Shown here: positions 25,862 through 35,913 of the stretch, piece by piece
Layout of the letters: each line of letters begins with the position of its first letter
Position numbering within the stretch: position 1 is the first letter of the stretch
NCBI RefSeq assembly: GCF_025144725.1
Contig: NZ_JALXKS010000010.1
Coordinates: 8,150-72,149 of the forward strand
DNA: 64,000 nucleotides
Direction: 5' to 3'
Source: Brevibacterium sp. p3-SID960
GTDB taxonomy: Bacteria > Actinomycetota > Actinomycetes > Actinomycetales > Brevibacteriaceae
Notes under the pieces: generated by a model
What the model saw: the letters and a program-made list of their open reading frames with translations, nothing else
What the model was told of the DNA's origin: nothing
The model's database searches: none
Position numbers and translations under genes: made by a program

Positions 25862-26359
25862 ATGGATATGACTCAGGGCGTACTCTTCGTCCACTCAGCA
25901 CCTCGTGCGCTGTGCCCTCACATCGAATGGGCCGCGGGCGGGGCAATCGGCGCGCAGGCGGCCTTCGATTGGTCGCCGCAGCCGGCCGCACCCGGCACGT
26001 TCCGTGCCGAGATCTGCTGGCGTGCCCCGGCAGGCTCCGGTGCGCGCATCGCCTCAGCGCTGCGCGGCTGGGAAGGCGTGCGCTACGAGGTGACCGAGGA
26101 GCCCTCTCCGGGCGCCGATGGCGGTCGCTGGAGCCACACACCGCGCTTGGGCATCTACCATGCCGTGACCGACGTGCACGGCAACATCATGGTCTCCGAA
26201 GACATCATCCGCTCTGTCATGGAGCGCGCAGCCGGCAATCCCGAGAAGCTTGAATCGCTCATGCAGCGCGCCCTGGGTGAAGCATGGGACAACGAGCTCG
26301 AAGCCTTCCGCTACGCCGGCGACGGCGCTCCGGTGCGCTGGCTGACCACCGCAGTCTGA
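25862..26359 (+). CDS. DUF3145 domain protein
   Basis: A 165-residue soluble protein of the DUF3145 family, which is confined to actinobacteria and has no known function. Characteristic segments are GVLFVHSAPRALCPHIEWA, WSPQPAAPGTFRAE and the C-terminal EAWDNELEAFRYAGD. A strong AGGAGGCAG precedes the ATG. It is transcribed away from tRNA-Ile2 and converges on the fab operon, next to which this family is often found. Confidence 0.88.
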   Translation: MDMTQGVLFVHSAPRALCPHIEWAAGGAIGAQAAFDWSPQPAAPGTFRAEICWRAPAGSGARIASALRGWEGVRYEVTEEPSPGADGGRWSHTPRLGIYHAVTDVHGNIMVSEDIIRSVMERAAGNPEKLESLMQRALGEAWDNELEAFRYAGDGAPVRWLTTAV

Positions 26360-26459
26360 CTCACTGACAAGCGCTGGCATCGCGGCAGCTGTTGCGGGGC
26401 ACACCTGGCCTTTCGGTGTCTTCCTCCTGCCCGCAGGCCGCCTCAGCGATGCCGGCCTC

Positions 26460-26522
26460 TTGGCTCACACGCTCGGCTCCCAGCTCGCACGCTCGGGCTC
26501 CTGGCTTACGCGTTGGGTTCGA
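26460..26522. repeat. Three degenerate ~21-bp repeats
   Basis: Imperfect units related to GGCTCACACGCTCGGCTCC are repeated three times in the gap downstream of the DUF3145 gene. They are clearly diverged. Confidence 0.5.
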
Positions 26523-26540
26523 GCCGGAACACAGACGCAT

Positions 26541-26574
26541 CAGGGCCTGCAGTCGCAGATGACTGCAGGCCCTG
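26541..26574. terminator. Terminator hairpin at the end of the fab operon
   Basis: A perfect 14-bp stem, CAGGGCCTGCAGTC (26541-26554) with its complement (26561-26574), and a 6-base loop lie between the convergent fabF and DUF3145 genes. No U-tract is present. Confidence 0.75.
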
Positions 26575-26608
26575 AGCCGCGCCCAACCGGAAACCGGTTG
26601 CGCTCCGG

Positions 26609-27850
26609 TCAGACGGTTTTGATGACGCACACGGCGTTGTGGCCGCCGAATCCGAAGGAGTTCGTCAGCGCAGCGAAGTCTCCGCTGGGCAGATCCGCCG
26701 GGGTGTCGCGAACGACGTTGAGCTTGATCTCCGGGTCGAGGTTCTCGATGTTGATCGTCGGCGGGGCGACACGGTGGTGAGTTGCCAGCACAGCGAGGAT
26801 CGCTTCAACTGCGCCAGCACCGCCGAGCAGGTGCCCGGTCATGGACTTCGTCGCAGAGACGAGCGCCTCGGAGACGTTTTCACCCAGCAGCGCGTTGACC
26901 GCCAGGGATTCGGGCACGTCACCGACCGGGGTCGAGGTGGCGTGGGCGTTGATGTGCTTGATGTCAGCGACGTCGATGCCGGCGTTGTCGACGGCATGCT
27001 GCATCGCGTGCAGCGCGTACTTGCCCTCCGGCTCGTTTGCGGTGATGTGGTGCGAATCGTTCGACACGCCCCATCCGGCGATCTCAGCGTAGATCTTGGC
27101 GCCGCGGGCCTTGGCGTGCTCTTCGGTTTCGAGCACGAGCGCGCCGGCTCCCTCGCCCATGACGAATCCGTCGCGATCGACGTCGTAGGGGCGTGAAGCC
27201 GTCTCCGGGGAGTCATTGCGGCGTGAGAGCGCCTGCATGGAGGAGAACGCGGACATGGTGATCGGGTGCACGGCGGACTCCGAACCGCCGGCGATGACGA
27301 CGTCGGCCTTGCCGGAGCGGATGACGTCGAGTGCCTGGCCGAGGCTTTCGGTCGAGGATGCACACGCGGAGACGACGGTCTGCACGGCAGCACGGGCCTT
27401 GAGGTCCATGCCGATGGCGGCAGCCGGTGCGTTCGGCATGAGCATCGGCACCGTCAGCGGCATGACGCGGCGGGAGCCCTCTTCGCGCAGGGTGTCCCAG
27501 GCGTTGAGCAGCGTCCAGACGCCGCCGATGCCGGTGGCCCAGGAGACTGCGAGCCGCTCCGGGTCGGTCTCGGGGGTCTGTGCGTCCTCCCACGCCTCGC
27601 GGGCGGCGATGAGAGCGTACTGGCTGGAGGGGTCGAGTCGCTTGGCCTGCACGCGTTTGAGGCGCTCGTCGACGACGCTGCGGTCGACGGTGGCGGCGAA
27701 GCTGACAGGAATGCCATAGTCCTCTGACCAGCTGTTGTCGAGAGTATGGGCGCCCGAGGTTCCCTTGAGCGCTGCCTGCCAGGTGGCTTCGGCGGTCGTG
27801 CCGATGGGTGTGACGGCACCGATGCCGGTGACGACAACTGTGGAAGTCAT
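26609..27850 (-). CDS. fabF: Beta-ketoacyl-ACP synthase II FabF
   Basis: FabF elongates acyl-ACP by decarboxylative condensation with malonyl-ACP in type II fatty-acid synthesis. The 413-residue protein starts VVVTGIGAVTPIG. It has the nucleophile Cys163 in VSACASSTES and the two active-site His residues in NAHATSTPVGD and MTGHLLGGAGAVEA. The ATG at 27850 starts the conserved fold, and the longer frame adds 18 unrelated residues. It is the last gene of the fabD-fabH-acpP-fabF operon and ends before a strong hairpin. Confidence 0.96.
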   Translation of the reverse strand: MTSTVVVTGIGAVTPIGTTAEATWQAALKGTSGAHTLDNSWSEDYGIPVSFAATVDRSVVDERLKRVQAKRLDPSSQYALIAAREAWEDAQTPETDPERLAVSWATGIGGVWTLLNAWDTLREEGSRRVMPLTVPMLMPNAPAAAIGMDLKARAAVQTVVSACASSTESLGQALDVIRSGKADVVIAGGSESAVHPITMSAFSSMQALSRRNDSPETASRPYDVDRDGFVMGEGAGALVLETEEHAKARGAKIYAEIAGWGVSNDSHHITANEPEGKYALHAMQHAVDNAGIDVADIKHINAHATSTPVGDVPESLAVNALLGENVSEALVSATKSMTGHLLGGAGAVEAILAVLATHHRVAPPTINIENLDPEIKLNVVRDTPADLPSGDFAALTNSFGFGGHNAVCVIKTV

Positions 27851-27931
27851 GTGATCAACCTCGTCGAATCGGTTGGGGTCCATCACGGGGCGGTGAGACC
27901 GCACGGGCCGGCCGCCCCGTGACCGGAATTC

Positions 27932-28183
27932 TTAGGCCTGCTGTGCTTTGACGATGTAGTCGACAGCGTCCTGCACGGTGACGAGATCCTTGACATCGTC
28001 ATCCGGGATCTTCACGCCGAACTTCTTCTCAGCGTTGACGACGATCGTCATCATCGAGATCGAGTCGATGTCGAGATCATCGGTGAAGGACTTGCTCGGC
28101 TCGACAGCTTCGGTGGCCAGGCCGGTCTCTTCGTTCACGATGTCAGCGAGTCCTGCGAGGACTTCAGCTTCGCTATGTGCCAT
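27932..28183 (-). CDS. acpP: Acyl carrier protein
   Basis: ACP carries growing acyl chains on a phosphopantetheine arm. The 83-residue acidic protein has the attachment Ser41 in DIDSISMM. The family motif is usually DSL, so Ile replaces Leu here. The following VNAEKKFGVKIPDDD helix is typical. The ATG at 28183 has AGAAGGAAG upstream, and the longer frame would start from a poor site. It sits between fabH and fabF, the standard actinobacterial order. Confidence 0.96.
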   Translation of the reverse strand: MAHSEAEVLAGLADIVNEETGLATEAVEPSKSFTDDLDIDSISMMTIVVNAEKKFGVKIPDDDVKDLVTVQDAVDYIVKAQQA

Positions 28184-28351
28184 ATCTTCCTTCTTTCTCA
28201 ATGCTTCCCGGCCAGCTTCACCGGCCGGCTTGTGGAACGTGATTCGACGAGTTGTCCCGTCAGAATCCTACGTCATGCTCGCTGCGCATATGCAAGGAGC
28301 GGGGTGCCACGGCAGGCCGTGGCGGGTGCGCCGTCATCCCAGCCGGGGTGT

Positions 28352-29362
28352 TCACGGCAGCGTGACGACCTGCGCCCCGTAGACGAGCCCGGCGCCGAAG
28401 CCGATCTGCAGCGACAGCCCACCGGAGAGCTCCGGATGCTCGCGCAGCAGCCGTTCGGTGGCCAGCGGAATCGACGCCGAGGACGTGTTGCCGTTGTCGG
28501 CGATGTCGCGGCCGATGACGACGGAGTCGGGCAGCTTCAGCTGCTTGGCGAGCTCGTCGATGATGCGCATATTCGCCTGATGAGGCACGAAGGCCGCCAA
28601 GTCGCCGGCTTCGACACCAGCGGCGTCGAGGGCCTCCTTGGCGACTTCGGCCATCTCCCACACGGCCCAGCGGAACACGCTGGGCCCGTCCTGGCGCAGC
28701 GTGGGCCAGGTGGCGCCTGCGGGGTTCTTCTTCAGATCGAGCAGCGAGTTGGTCATGTGGATGGTGTCCCAGTTCTCACCCTTCGAGCCCCACACACTCT
28801 GTCCGATGCCCGGCGTGTCGCTGGCGGAGACGACGACGGCGCCAGCGCCGTCGGCGAGGATGAAGGAGATCGACCGGTCGGTAGGGTCGATCCAGTCGGA
28901 GAGCTTCTCCGCGCCGATGACGAGCACGTTGTCCATGACGCCGGACCGCACCAGTCCGTCGGCCTGCGCGATGGCGTAGCAGTAGCCAGCGCAGGCAGCT
29001 GAGATGTCCCAGGCGGGAATCGGGCCGGTGCCCAGCCGGTCGGTCAGCATCGCTGCCACGGACGGCGTCGGGTGGGCGAAGGTGACGGTGGCGATGATGA
29101 TGCCGCCGATGTCGGTGGGCTTGAGACCGGCGTTGGCGATCGCCTCCTGTGCGGCCTCCTCGCTCATCTCGGCGACGCCGACGTCTTCGCTGGCGTAGCG
29201 GCGGGTGATGATCCCGGTGCGCTGGCGGATCCACTCATCGGAGGAGTCGATCGGCTCGACGATGTCGTCATTGCGCACTGTGATCTCACCGCGGTAGCCG
29301 CCGATGCCGGTGATGGTGGAGTACCGGCCGGCCGGCGTGGTCTGCAGTGTCGGTGCTGTCAT
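28352..29362 (-). CDS. fabH: Beta-ketoacyl-ACP synthase III FabH
   Basis: FabH starts fatty-acid synthesis by condensing an acyl-CoA primer with malonyl-ACP. The 336-residue enzyme shows the Cys-His-Asn triad as Cys124 (AACAGY), His261 (VPHQANMRI) and Asn292 (NGNTSSAS). Actinobacterial FabH often accepts branched primers, but that cannot be read here. It is second in the operon, after fabD. Confidence 0.96.
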   Translation of the reverse strand: MTAPTLQTTPAGRYSTITGIGGYRGEITVRNDDIVEPIDSSDEWIRQRTGIITRRYASEDVGVAEMSEEAAQEAIANAGLKPTDIGGIIIATVTFAHPTPSVAAMLTDRLGTGPIPAWDISAACAGYCYAIAQADGLVRSGVMDNVLVIGAEKLSDWIDPTDRSISFILADGAGAVVVSASDTPGIGQSVWGSKGENWDTIHMTNSLLDLKKNPAGATWPTLRQDGPSVFRWAVWEMAEVAKEALDAAGVEAGDLAAFVPHQANMRIIDELAKQLKLPDSVVIGRDIADNGNTSSASIPLATERLLREHPELSGGLSLQIGFGAGLVYGAQVVTLP

Positions 29363-29403
29363 AGAAAACCTCTTCTCTGTCTACAGCTGCGTGTGCGGCC
29401 GCT

Positions 29404-30357
29404 TCAGGATTCTGCAGGGGCCTTGGCGGCGTGGGCCTGGACGAAGGCGCGGGCGTCATCGAGATCGGCAGCCGACTTCAGTGCGAAGGTCTCGACTCCG
29501 CGCATCGCTCGCTTGGCCAGCCCGGTGAGCGTGCCGCCGGGCACGAGTTCGACCAGGCCGGTGACGCCCATGTCGAGCAGCTGCTTCTGGCACAGATCCC
29601 AGCGCACCGGATTCGTCACCTGCTTGACAAGCAGGTCGAGGTACGCAGAACCGGACTCGACCGGTTCGCCGGTGGCGTTGGTCAGGATCGCCAGCTGCGG
29701 GTCCTGGGCTTCCAGGTTCGAGGCCAGGGTGGCCAGGGGGGCCTGGGCCGATCCCATGTAGGAGGTGTGGAATGCGCCTGCGACTTTGAGTGGGATGACG
29801 CGGGCGCGCTCGGGCGGGTTCTCGGCGAGCTTCTCGATGTTCTCGACTGCGCCAGCGGCGACGGTCTGTCCCGCGCCGTTGACGTTGGCAGGGGACAGGC
29901 CGGCGGATTCGATGGCGGCAAGCACATCGTCCGGCTCCCCGCCGACGACCGCGGCCATCCCGGTGGGCGCGGCGGCGGAGGCCGCAGCCATGCCGGTCGC
30001 ACGCGTCATGACGAACTTCATCGCTGCGGCGTCGTCGAGCACGCCGGCGATATTCGCGGCGCCGATCTCACCGACGGAGTGACCTGCGACGACATCTGGG
30101 GAGACGTCGAGGTCGGAGAAGAGCTCCCGGTAGGCGGCGATCGCCGAGGCGACGAGCAGCGGCTGGGCGATATCGGTGCTCTTGATCGTCTCGTCATCGG
30201 ACTCTGTGCCGTGGGTGCGCAGGTCGAGGTCCGCGGCGGCGGAGAGCGCATCGAGTGTTGCGGCGAATGCCGGGCGATCGAGCCAGGAGGAGAGGAATCC
30301 GGGCTTCTGGGCGCCCTGGCCCGGGCAGGCGATAACTAGCACTGGAGTAGCTTCCAA
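29404..30357 (-). CDS. fabD: Malonyl-CoA:ACP transacylase FabD
   Basis: FabD loads malonyl groups from CoA onto ACP. The 317-residue protein carries the GQGAQ loop at residues 13-17 and the nucleophile Ser94 in AGHSVGE. The GAFHTSYM element holds the catalytic His. It is the first gene after the FasR regulator, with a 43-base gap that may hold the FasR-controlled promoter. Confidence 0.95.
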   Translation of the reverse strand: MEATPVLVIACPGQGAQKPGFLSSWLDRPAFAATLDALSAAADLDLRTHGTESDDETIKSTDIAQPLLVASAIAAYRELFSDLDVSPDVVAGHSVGEIGAANIAGVLDDAAAMKFVMTRATGMAAASAAAPTGMAAVVGGEPDDVLAAIESAGLSPANVNGAGQTVAAGAVENIEKLAENPPERARVIPLKVAGAFHTSYMGSAQAPLATLASNLEAQDPQLAILTNATGEPVESGSAYLDLLVKQVTNPVRWDLCQKQLLDMGVTGLVELVPGGTLTGLAKRAMRGVETFALKSAADLDDARAFVQAHAAKAPAES

Positions 30358-30400
30358 TCAGTCGAGGTCGTATTTCAACTTACGTCAATGTGGAGGTTCG

Positions 30401-31612
30401 TCACGGGGATTTGTTCAGGTTCGACAATTGCCCGGCTTCTGACAGTTGGCCGTACACCAACGCAATTCTGATGACGAAACCAGCGCGTGCCGCGGTCGGA
30501 TCGATGCCGATGAGGTCGGCGATCTTGCGCAGACGGTACCGCACGGTGTTCGGGTGCACGTGCAGGGAACGAGCGGTGTTCTCCAGCGAGCCGCCGAACT
30601 CGACGTAGGCGGCAACGGTGTCGAGAAGCTGGCCGCTGCCGGAGTTGAGCGGTTCGTAGTAGCAGGTGATGAGCTCGCGCACCGCGCTCGTGTCGCCGGC
30701 GATCGCGCGCTCGGGTAGCAGGTCGCGGGCATGGACGGGCCGGGTGACGATCGGGCGCGCCGAGGCGGTGCGCAGCGCCCAGCCGGCTGCCGCTGCCGAG
30801 GTGGCGGCTTCGGCCAGCGTGCTGACCTCAGGTCCGATGACGACTTCGGAGGGACCGAAGAACTGCGAGAGCGCGGTGGCGGCCTGGTCGATGTCCTCAA
30901 CACCGCCGATGACGATGAGCAGCCGGTCGTCGTGCACCCCGACGAGCGCATCCTCGGCCCACTTCTGGGCGGCTGCGCGGATCTCGTCGATGCTCTTGTG
31001 TGCGGCTCGCTGCGGGGCGCGGCCGACGACGACGTACACCGAGCCTTCGGTGCGCCACCCGAAGGCCGCCGTGCGGCTGGCGAGCTCATCGACCGAGTCC
31101 CCGCGCACAAGTGCGTCGACGACCATCGCCTCCAACCGGGCGTCCCACGAACCGCGCGCCTCAGCGGCGCGAGCGTAGATGTCGGCGGCAGCAAAGGCGA
31201 TCTCCCGGGAGTACACCAGCACGGCTTCGCGCAGCTGGGCCTGCTCATTGGGCCGGGCCAGGTCGCCGACGCGCTCTTCGACGACTTCGACGACGACGCG
31301 CAGCAGCTGCAGCGTCTGCTGCAGCGACACGGAGCGGACGAGTTCGCGGGGGGCGGACTGGAAGATGTCCTGAACGACCCGCAACTGTGCGCCGGGGTCG
31401 CGGTACCAGTCGATGAACGAGGCGATGCCGGAGTTCGCCAGTACGACGACCCAGCCGCGGTCGGCGGCGCTCATCGAGCGGTACCACGGCAGGCGGGCCT
31501 CGAGTCGCTGCAGGGTCAGCTTGTGCAGCAGGGCCTGACCGGCCTTGAGTCGGCGGGTCGTCTCGGCGCGGGCGCGCACATGGGCGGCGGCTTCCTCAGA
31601 GCGAACGGGCAT
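30401..31612 (-). CDS. fasR: PucR-family fatty-acid synthesis regulator FasR
   Basis: A 403-residue regulator with a C-terminal PucR/CdaR-type helix-turn-helix (SLENTARSLHVHPNTVRYRL, about residues 345-375) and a long N-terminal domain with a GAF-like central part. Its position directly before fabD and after aceE matches FasR of Streptomyces and mycobacteria, which activates the fab operon in response to acyl-CoA. Ligand and sites here are inferred. An AT-rich segment around 31620-31645 upstream could hold its promoter. Confidence 0.88.
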   Translation of the reverse strand: MPVRSEEAAAHVRARAETTRRLKAGQALLHKLTLQRLEARLPWYRSMSAADRGWVVVLANSGIASFIDWYRDPGAQLRVVQDIFQSAPRELVRSVSLQQTLQLLRVVVEVVEERVGDLARPNEQAQLREAVLVYSREIAFAAADIYARAAEARGSWDARLEAMVVDALVRGDSVDELASRTAAFGWRTEGSVYVVVGRAPQRAAHKSIDEIRAAAQKWAEDALVGVHDDRLLIVIGGVEDIDQAATALSQFFGPSEVVIGPEVSTLAEAATSAAAAGWALRTASARPIVTRPVHARDLLPERAIAGDTSAVRELITCYYEPLNSGSGQLLDTVAAYVEFGGSLENTARSLHVHPNTVRYRLRKIADLIGIDPTAARAGFVIRIALVYGQLSEAGQLSNLNKSP

Positions 31613-31655
31613 GAGGCCACACTACATGAAAGGCGACAAAGGATTTGTGCGCCGG

Positions 31656-31689
31656 ACACAAAAGCGGGCGGGGTGCTTCCCTCCCGCTT
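31656..31689 (-). terminator. Terminator of aceE
   Basis: AAGCGGG (31662-31668) pairs with CCCGCTT (31683-31689), and the minus strand continues into a TTTGTG tract. It separates aceE from fasR. Confidence 0.7.
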
Positions 31690-31714
31690 CTGTGTGCTCA
31701 GCAGCTGCGTGCGA

Positions 31715-34480
31715 TCAGGCGCTGGCACCTTCGGTCGAGCCGGTGGCGCCGGCCCGCGGATCGTCGAGCTGGTACTTCTTCGACGCCTCGGCGGCGAGCT
31801 TCGGATCGACGATGCCGAGGTCGCCGAGGCTGATGAGCGCCTGGACGACGACCGAAGGGGCATCGATGAGGAAGTGCCGGCGAGCGGCCGGGCGCGTATC
31901 GGAGATCGCGTAGCCGTCGGCGCCCAGCGACGTGAAGTGGCCGGGGACGTACTGGCGGATCATGTCCGGCACGGTCCGGGTGTGGTCGCTGGTGGCGATG
32001 ACCGGGCCCTCAGCATCAGCCAGCTGCTGCGTGACAAACGGCACCCGCGCCTCGGCGTCGGGATGGAGCAGACGCTCGTCATCGCAGGCCAGGCCGTCAC
32101 GGCGCAGCTCCTGCCATGAGGTCACCGACCACACATCGGCCGAGACGTTCCAGTCCTTCTCCAGCAGCTCCTGGGCCTCCAGGATCCACGGCACTCCCAC
32201 GCCGGAGGCAAGCAGCTGGACCTTCGGCCCGTCGAGTTCGGGCCCGTCCTTGAGCTTGTAGATGCCCTTGAGCACGCCTTCGACATCGAGGTCCTCGGGT
32301 TCCTTGGGCTGGACCATCGGCTCGTTGTACATCGTGATGTAGTACATGACGTTCGGGTCGCGACCGTCGTCCTCGCCGTACATCCGCTGCAGGCCGTCGC
32401 GCACGATGTGCGCCATCTCGTAGCTGTATGCCGGGTCGTAGGAGATGATCGACGGGAATGTCGACGCCAGCACGTGGGAGTGCCCATCGCCGTGCTGCAG
32501 CCCTTCCGCCACCAGCGTCGTGCGGCCTGCAGTGGCGCCGAGGATGAATCCGCGGGCCATCTGGTCGCAGGCTGCCCAGAAGGCATCGCCGGTGCGCTGG
32601 AAGCCGAACATCGAGTAGAAGATGTAGAACGGGATCATCGGCTCGCCGTGGGCGGCGTATGAGGTGCCGGCCGCCGAGAACGCGGCAGTCGAGCCGCCCT
32701 CGTTGATGCCCATGTGCAGCAGCTGTCCGTCGGTCGCCTCCTTGTAGGCCAGGAAGAGATCGCGGTCGACCGAGACGTAGTTCTGCCCGTGCGGGTTGTA
32801 GATCTTCGCGGTCGGGAAGAAGGAGTCCATGCCGAATGTGCGGGCCTCATCAGGGATGATCGGCACGACGCGCTTGCCGAACTCCTTGTCGCGCATGAGG
32901 TCCTTGAGGATGCGTACGAACGCCATCGTCGTGGCGATCTCCTGCTTGCCCGAGCCCTTCCGGGCGGCGTCGTAGAGCTTGTCCTCCGGCAGCTTGACCG
33001 GCACGTGCTTGTCGCGGCGCTCGGGGCTGAAGCCGCCGAGCTGACGGCGCCGCTCGAGCATGTACTTGATCTCCGGGGCGTCGGGTCCCGGGTGGTAGTA
33101 CGGCGGCAGCTGCGGGTTCTCCTCCAGATCCTTGTCCGAGATCGGAATCGAGAAGTGATCGCGGATCGTCTTGAGATCCTCCAGATCCACCTTCTTCATC
33201 TGGTGGGTGGCGTTGCGGGCCTCGAAGTGCGGTCCGAGCGAGTAGCCCTTGATCGTCTTGGCGAGGATGACCGTCGGCTGGCCGGTGTGCTCGACAGCTG
33301 CCTTGTAGGCGGCGTAGACCTTGCGGTAGTCATGGCCGCCGCGCTTGAGCTGCCAGATCTGCTCATCGGTGTAGTCCTCGACGAGGGCCTTCGTGCGCGG
33401 ATCGCGGCCGAAGAAGTTGTCGCGAACGAAGCCGCCGTCCTCACCCTTGTAGGTCTGGTAGTCACCGTCGGGGGTGTTGTTCATGAGGTTGACGAGCGCG
33501 CCGTCTCGGTCGCGGGCGAGCAGGGCATCCCACTCGCGTCCCCAGATGACCTTGACGACGTTCCAGCCTGCACCGCGGAAGAACGACTCCAGTTCCTGGA
33601 TGATCTTGCCGTTGCCGCGCACCGGGCCGTCGAGGCGCTGCAGATTGCAGTTGATGACGAAGGTGAGGTTGTCGAGCTCCTCATAGGCGGCGTACTGCAG
33701 CATGCCGCGGCTTTCGGGCTCGTCCATCTCACCATCGCCGAGGAACGCCCACACACGCTGCTCGGAGGTGTCCTTGATGCCGCGGTTGTGCAGGTACTTG
33801 TTGAACTGCGCCTGCGCAATCGCGTTCATCGGACCCAGGCCCATGGACACCGTCGGGTGCTCCCAGAAGTCCGGCATCTGGTGCGGGTGCGGGTAGGACG
33901 GGAGACCGGCCGGCTCGCCGTCGATCCAGTGCGAGGCCTGCTGGCGGAAGCCGTCGAGCTGGTCCTCGGTCAGGCGTCCTTCGAGATAGGCGCGCGCGTA
34001 CATTCCCGGCGAGGCATGGCCCTGGTAGAAGACGTGATCTCCGCCACCGGGGTGGTCCTTGCCGCGGAAGAAGTGGTTCTGGCCGACCTCGTACAGCGTC
34101 GCTGCCGAGGCGTAGGTGGAGATATGGCCGCCGACCTCGATACCCGGCCGCTGGGCGCGGTGGACCATGACCGCTGCGTTCCAGCGGATCCAACGGCGGA
34201 ACCGGCGCTCGAGTTCCTCGTCACCGGGGAACCAGGGCTCATCCTCGGGGCCAATCGAGTTGATGTAGTCAGTCGCCGTGAGGCTGGGCACCCCGAGGCT
34301 CTGCTCGCGGGCACGCTGGATGAGGCTGAGCATGATGTAGCGGGCACGGGAGCGACCGCCCGCCTCGACCAGCGAATCAAGGGAGTCGAGCCACTCCTGA
34401 GTCTCCTCGGGGTCGACGTCTGGGACCTGGCTGGGCAGGCCGTTGAGGATGATTCCTCGCTTCTGATTGGCCACTTTCAT
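31715..34480 (-). CDS. aceE: Pyruvate dehydrogenase E1 component, homodimeric AceE
   Basis: AceE decarboxylates pyruvate with thiamine diphosphate and passes the acetyl group to the E2 lipoyl domain, feeding acetyl-CoA into the cycle and lipid synthesis. The 921-residue protein has the ThDP motif [14 protein letters not shown] at about residue 248, ending at INCN, and the AceE-type [20 protein letters not shown] segment. The ATG at 34480 follows AGAGGAC. The longer frame is unlikely. No aceF or lpd is nearby. The gene precedes fasR and the fab operon on the same strand. Confidence 0.96.
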   Translation of the reverse strand: MKVANQKRGIILNGLPSQVPDVDPEETQEWLDSLDSLVEAGGRSRARYIMLSLIQRAREQSLGVPSLTATDYINSIGPEDEPWFPGDEELERRFRRWIRWNAAVMVHRAQRPGIEVGGHISTYASAATLYEVGQNHFFRGKDHPGGGDHVFYQGHASPGMYARAYLEGRLTEDQLDGFRQQASHWIDGEPAGLPSYPHPHQMPDFWEHPTVSMGLGPMNAIAQAQFNKYLHNRGIKDTSEQRVWAFLGDGEMDEPESRGMLQYAAYEELDNLTFVINCNLQRLDGPVRGNGKIIQELESFFRGAGWNVVKVIWGREWDALLARDRDGALVNLMNNTPDGDYQTYKGEDGGFVRDNFFGRDPRTKALVEDYTDEQIWQLKRGGHDYRKVYAAYKAAVEHTGQPTVILAKTIKGYSLGPHFEARNATHQMKKVDLEDLKTIRDHFSIPISDKDLEENPQLPPYYHPGPDAPEIKYMLERRRQLGGFSPERRDKHVPVKLPEDKLYDAARKGSGKQEIATTMAFVRILKDLMRDKEFGKRVVPIIPDEARTFGMDSFFPTAKIYNPHGQNYVSVDRDLFLAYKEATDGQLLHMGINEGGSTAAFSAAGTSYAAHGEPMIPFYIFYSMFGFQRTGDAFWAACDQMARGFILGATAGRTTLVAEGLQHGDGHSHVLASTFPSIISYDPAYSYEMAHIVRDGLQRMYGEDDGRDPNVMYYITMYNEPMVQPKEPEDLDVEGVLKGIYKLKDGPELDGPKVQLLASGVGVPWILEAQELLEKDWNVSADVWSVTSWQELRRDGLACDDERLLHPDAEARVPFVTQQLADAEGPVIATSDHTRTVPDMIRQYVPGHFTSLGADGYAISDTRPAARRHFLIDAPSVVVQALISLGDLGIVDPKLAAEASKKYQLDDPRAGATGSTEGASA

Positions 34481-34756
34481 GTCCTCTCGTAGGGACGGAC
34501 TCACCGTCGGGCGGACGGCGGGCGGGGGACACACAGCGACCGTGGGCGCAGCGGCATCCCGCCCTTGGGGTTCGGTATCAACCCTAAGGCACATCGGGCC
34601 TCATTGTGGAATGAATCCAATCACTATGTGGAAGTTGCACCCGTATCGTGGAAATGTCGATGTGGGCGGGTGCGAAGGGCGGCCCTACGGCATGAGAACG
34701 CGGCAGACCGGCCCGAACAGTTGCTCAGGGCAGTGAAGGGGGCAACAATATGGGGT
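34481..34756. promoter_or_regulatory. Divergent promoter region of aceE and the DUF3052 gene
   Basis: The 276-base gap holds the promoters of two divergent genes. For the DUF3052 gene, TTGCTC (34721-34726) and CAATAT (34746-34751) are plausible, with the ATG five bases further on, so that mRNA may lack a leader. For aceE the AT-rich stretch around 34600-34630 is the likely promoter, giving a leader of over 100 bases. No other element is evident. Confidence 0.4.
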
Positions 34757-35203
34757 ATGAGCACAACTCCTTCCGAAAGGACCCTTGCACAGGACGCGGA
34801 TGCTGACAGCAGCGCTGCGAACACCCTCGGCCTCGCCCCCGGAAAGTACGTCCAGGAAATCGGCTATGACGATGATGTGGACTTCGACCTGCGCGACGAG
34901 ATCGAGGCGGTGATCGGAGAGGAGATGGCAGATGAGGACGTCGACGATGTGTTCGACGTCATCGTCATGTGGTGGCGCTCTGACGATCCTGATCTCATCG
35001 ACGGCATCGTCGACGCACAGACTACCCTGGCCGACGGCGGCATCATCTGGCTCCTGACCCCCAAAGCCAAGCGCGACGGGCACATCCCGCCCGGCGACAT
35101 CACCAACGCAGCTCCGACCGCGGGCATGCATATGACGAAGACCATCAGCGCAGCACCCGACTGGTCCGGCTTCCGGCTCGAAGCCAAGAAGAACTTCAGC
35201 TGA
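34757..35203 (+). CDS. DUF3052 domain protein
   Basis: A 148-residue acidic protein of the actinobacterial DUF3052 family, function unknown. Typical segments are LGLAPGKYVQEIGYDDDVD, FDVIVMWWRSDDPDL and the C-terminal DWSGFRLEAKKNF. The ATG at 34757 is taken because the upstream part of the longer frame overlaps the aceE promoter region and shows no homology. In actinobacteria this gene is commonly next to aceE, as here. Confidence 0.88.
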   Translation: MSTTPSERTLAQDADADSSAANTLGLAPGKYVQEIGYDDDVDFDLRDEIEAVIGEEMADEDVDDVFDVIVMWWRSDDPDLIDGIVDAQTTLADGGIIWLLTPKAKRDGHIPPGDITNAAPTAGMHMTKTISAAPDWSGFRLEAKKNFS

Positions 35204-35211
35204 CACTCGAA

Positions 35212-35243
35212 CCGGGCAGCCTGGCCACCCGCCAGCTGCCCGG
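35212..35243 (+). terminator. Terminator hairpin after DUF3052
   Basis: CCGGGCAGC (35212-35220) pairs perfectly with GCTGCCCGG (35235-35243), just after the stop codon. No U-tract is present. Confidence 0.6.
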
Positions 35244-35341
35244 ACTGCTGAGCGCAGCCCCAACGACAGCCGAGCATCCAGCCGCACCTGCCTATCGGGT
35301 ATGGTCGGCTCCCACCTACGAATGCGAAGGAGTGATGGAAA

Positions 35342-35737
35342 GTGGCGACGCTTTTCACCAAGATCATCAACGGCGAGATTCCCGGCGCCATCGTCTACGA
35401 AGACGACCGCTGTGTCGCGTTCCTCGACGCGCTGCCGCAGACCGAGGGGCACACCCTCGTCGTCCCCCGCGAGGAGATCTCCCACTGGATCGACGTGCCG
35501 GCCGACCTGCTCGCACACCTCATGGACGTCGCCCAGCGCATCGGCGCCGCCCAGCAGAGGGCCTTCGACTGCGAGCGGATCGGCGTACTCATCCAGGGCT
35601 ATGAGGTTCCCCACACCCATGTGCACGTGTGGCCGACGAACTCCGTGGCCGACTTCGACATGCACAAGCGGGCCAGCGAGATGCAGGGCCCGGAAACGCT
35701 GAAGCCGGTGGCCCAGCGGATCAGAGACGAACTCTGA
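35342..35737 (+). CDS. HIT family nucleotide hydrolase
   Basis: A 131-residue histidine-triad protein. The triad is HTHVHVWP near residues 98-105, preceded by GHTLVVPREEISHW, and the N-terminus FTKIINGEIPGAIVYEDD is typical of HINT-like enzymes that cleave nucleotide phosphoramidates or adenylated products. The GTG start has GAAGGAGTG upstream, and a TATGGT -10 box at 35300-35305 gives a leader of about 30 bases. It is followed by tRNA-Pro on the other strand. Confidence 0.93.
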   Translation: MATLFTKIINGEIPGAIVYEDDRCVAFLDALPQTEGHTLVVPREEISHWIDVPADLLAHLMDVAQRIGAAQQRAFDCERIGVLIQGYEVPHTHVHVWPTNSVADFDMHKRASEMQGPETLKPVAQRIRDEL

Positions 35738-35764
35738 GTCTCACCAGGCCACCGGCCGGATCAG

Positions 35765-35838
35765 TCGGGATAGCGGGATTCGAACCCACGACCTCCTCGT
35801 CCCGAACGAGGCGCGCTACCAAGCTGCGCTATATCCCG
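35765..35838 (-). tRNA. tRNA-Pro (CGG)
   Basis: Minus-strand cloverleaf with acceptor CGGGATA/TATCCCG, anticodon loop TTCGGGA (anticodon CGG) and T-arm GGTTCGAATCC. CCA is not encoded. Confidence 0.96.
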
Positions 35839-35913
35839 TCAGCGGAGACCACTATACCCCTAGAGATGCCGACGTCAAAAACCGCGTCTCCAGGCGCTGG
35901 AAGAGAGACCTGA

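Noticed and set aside
32714..34492. 592-codon frame opposite aceE
   Set aside because: It lies antisense to a complete, strongly conserved AceE. Long antisense frames are expected at this GC content, and it has no recognisable motif.
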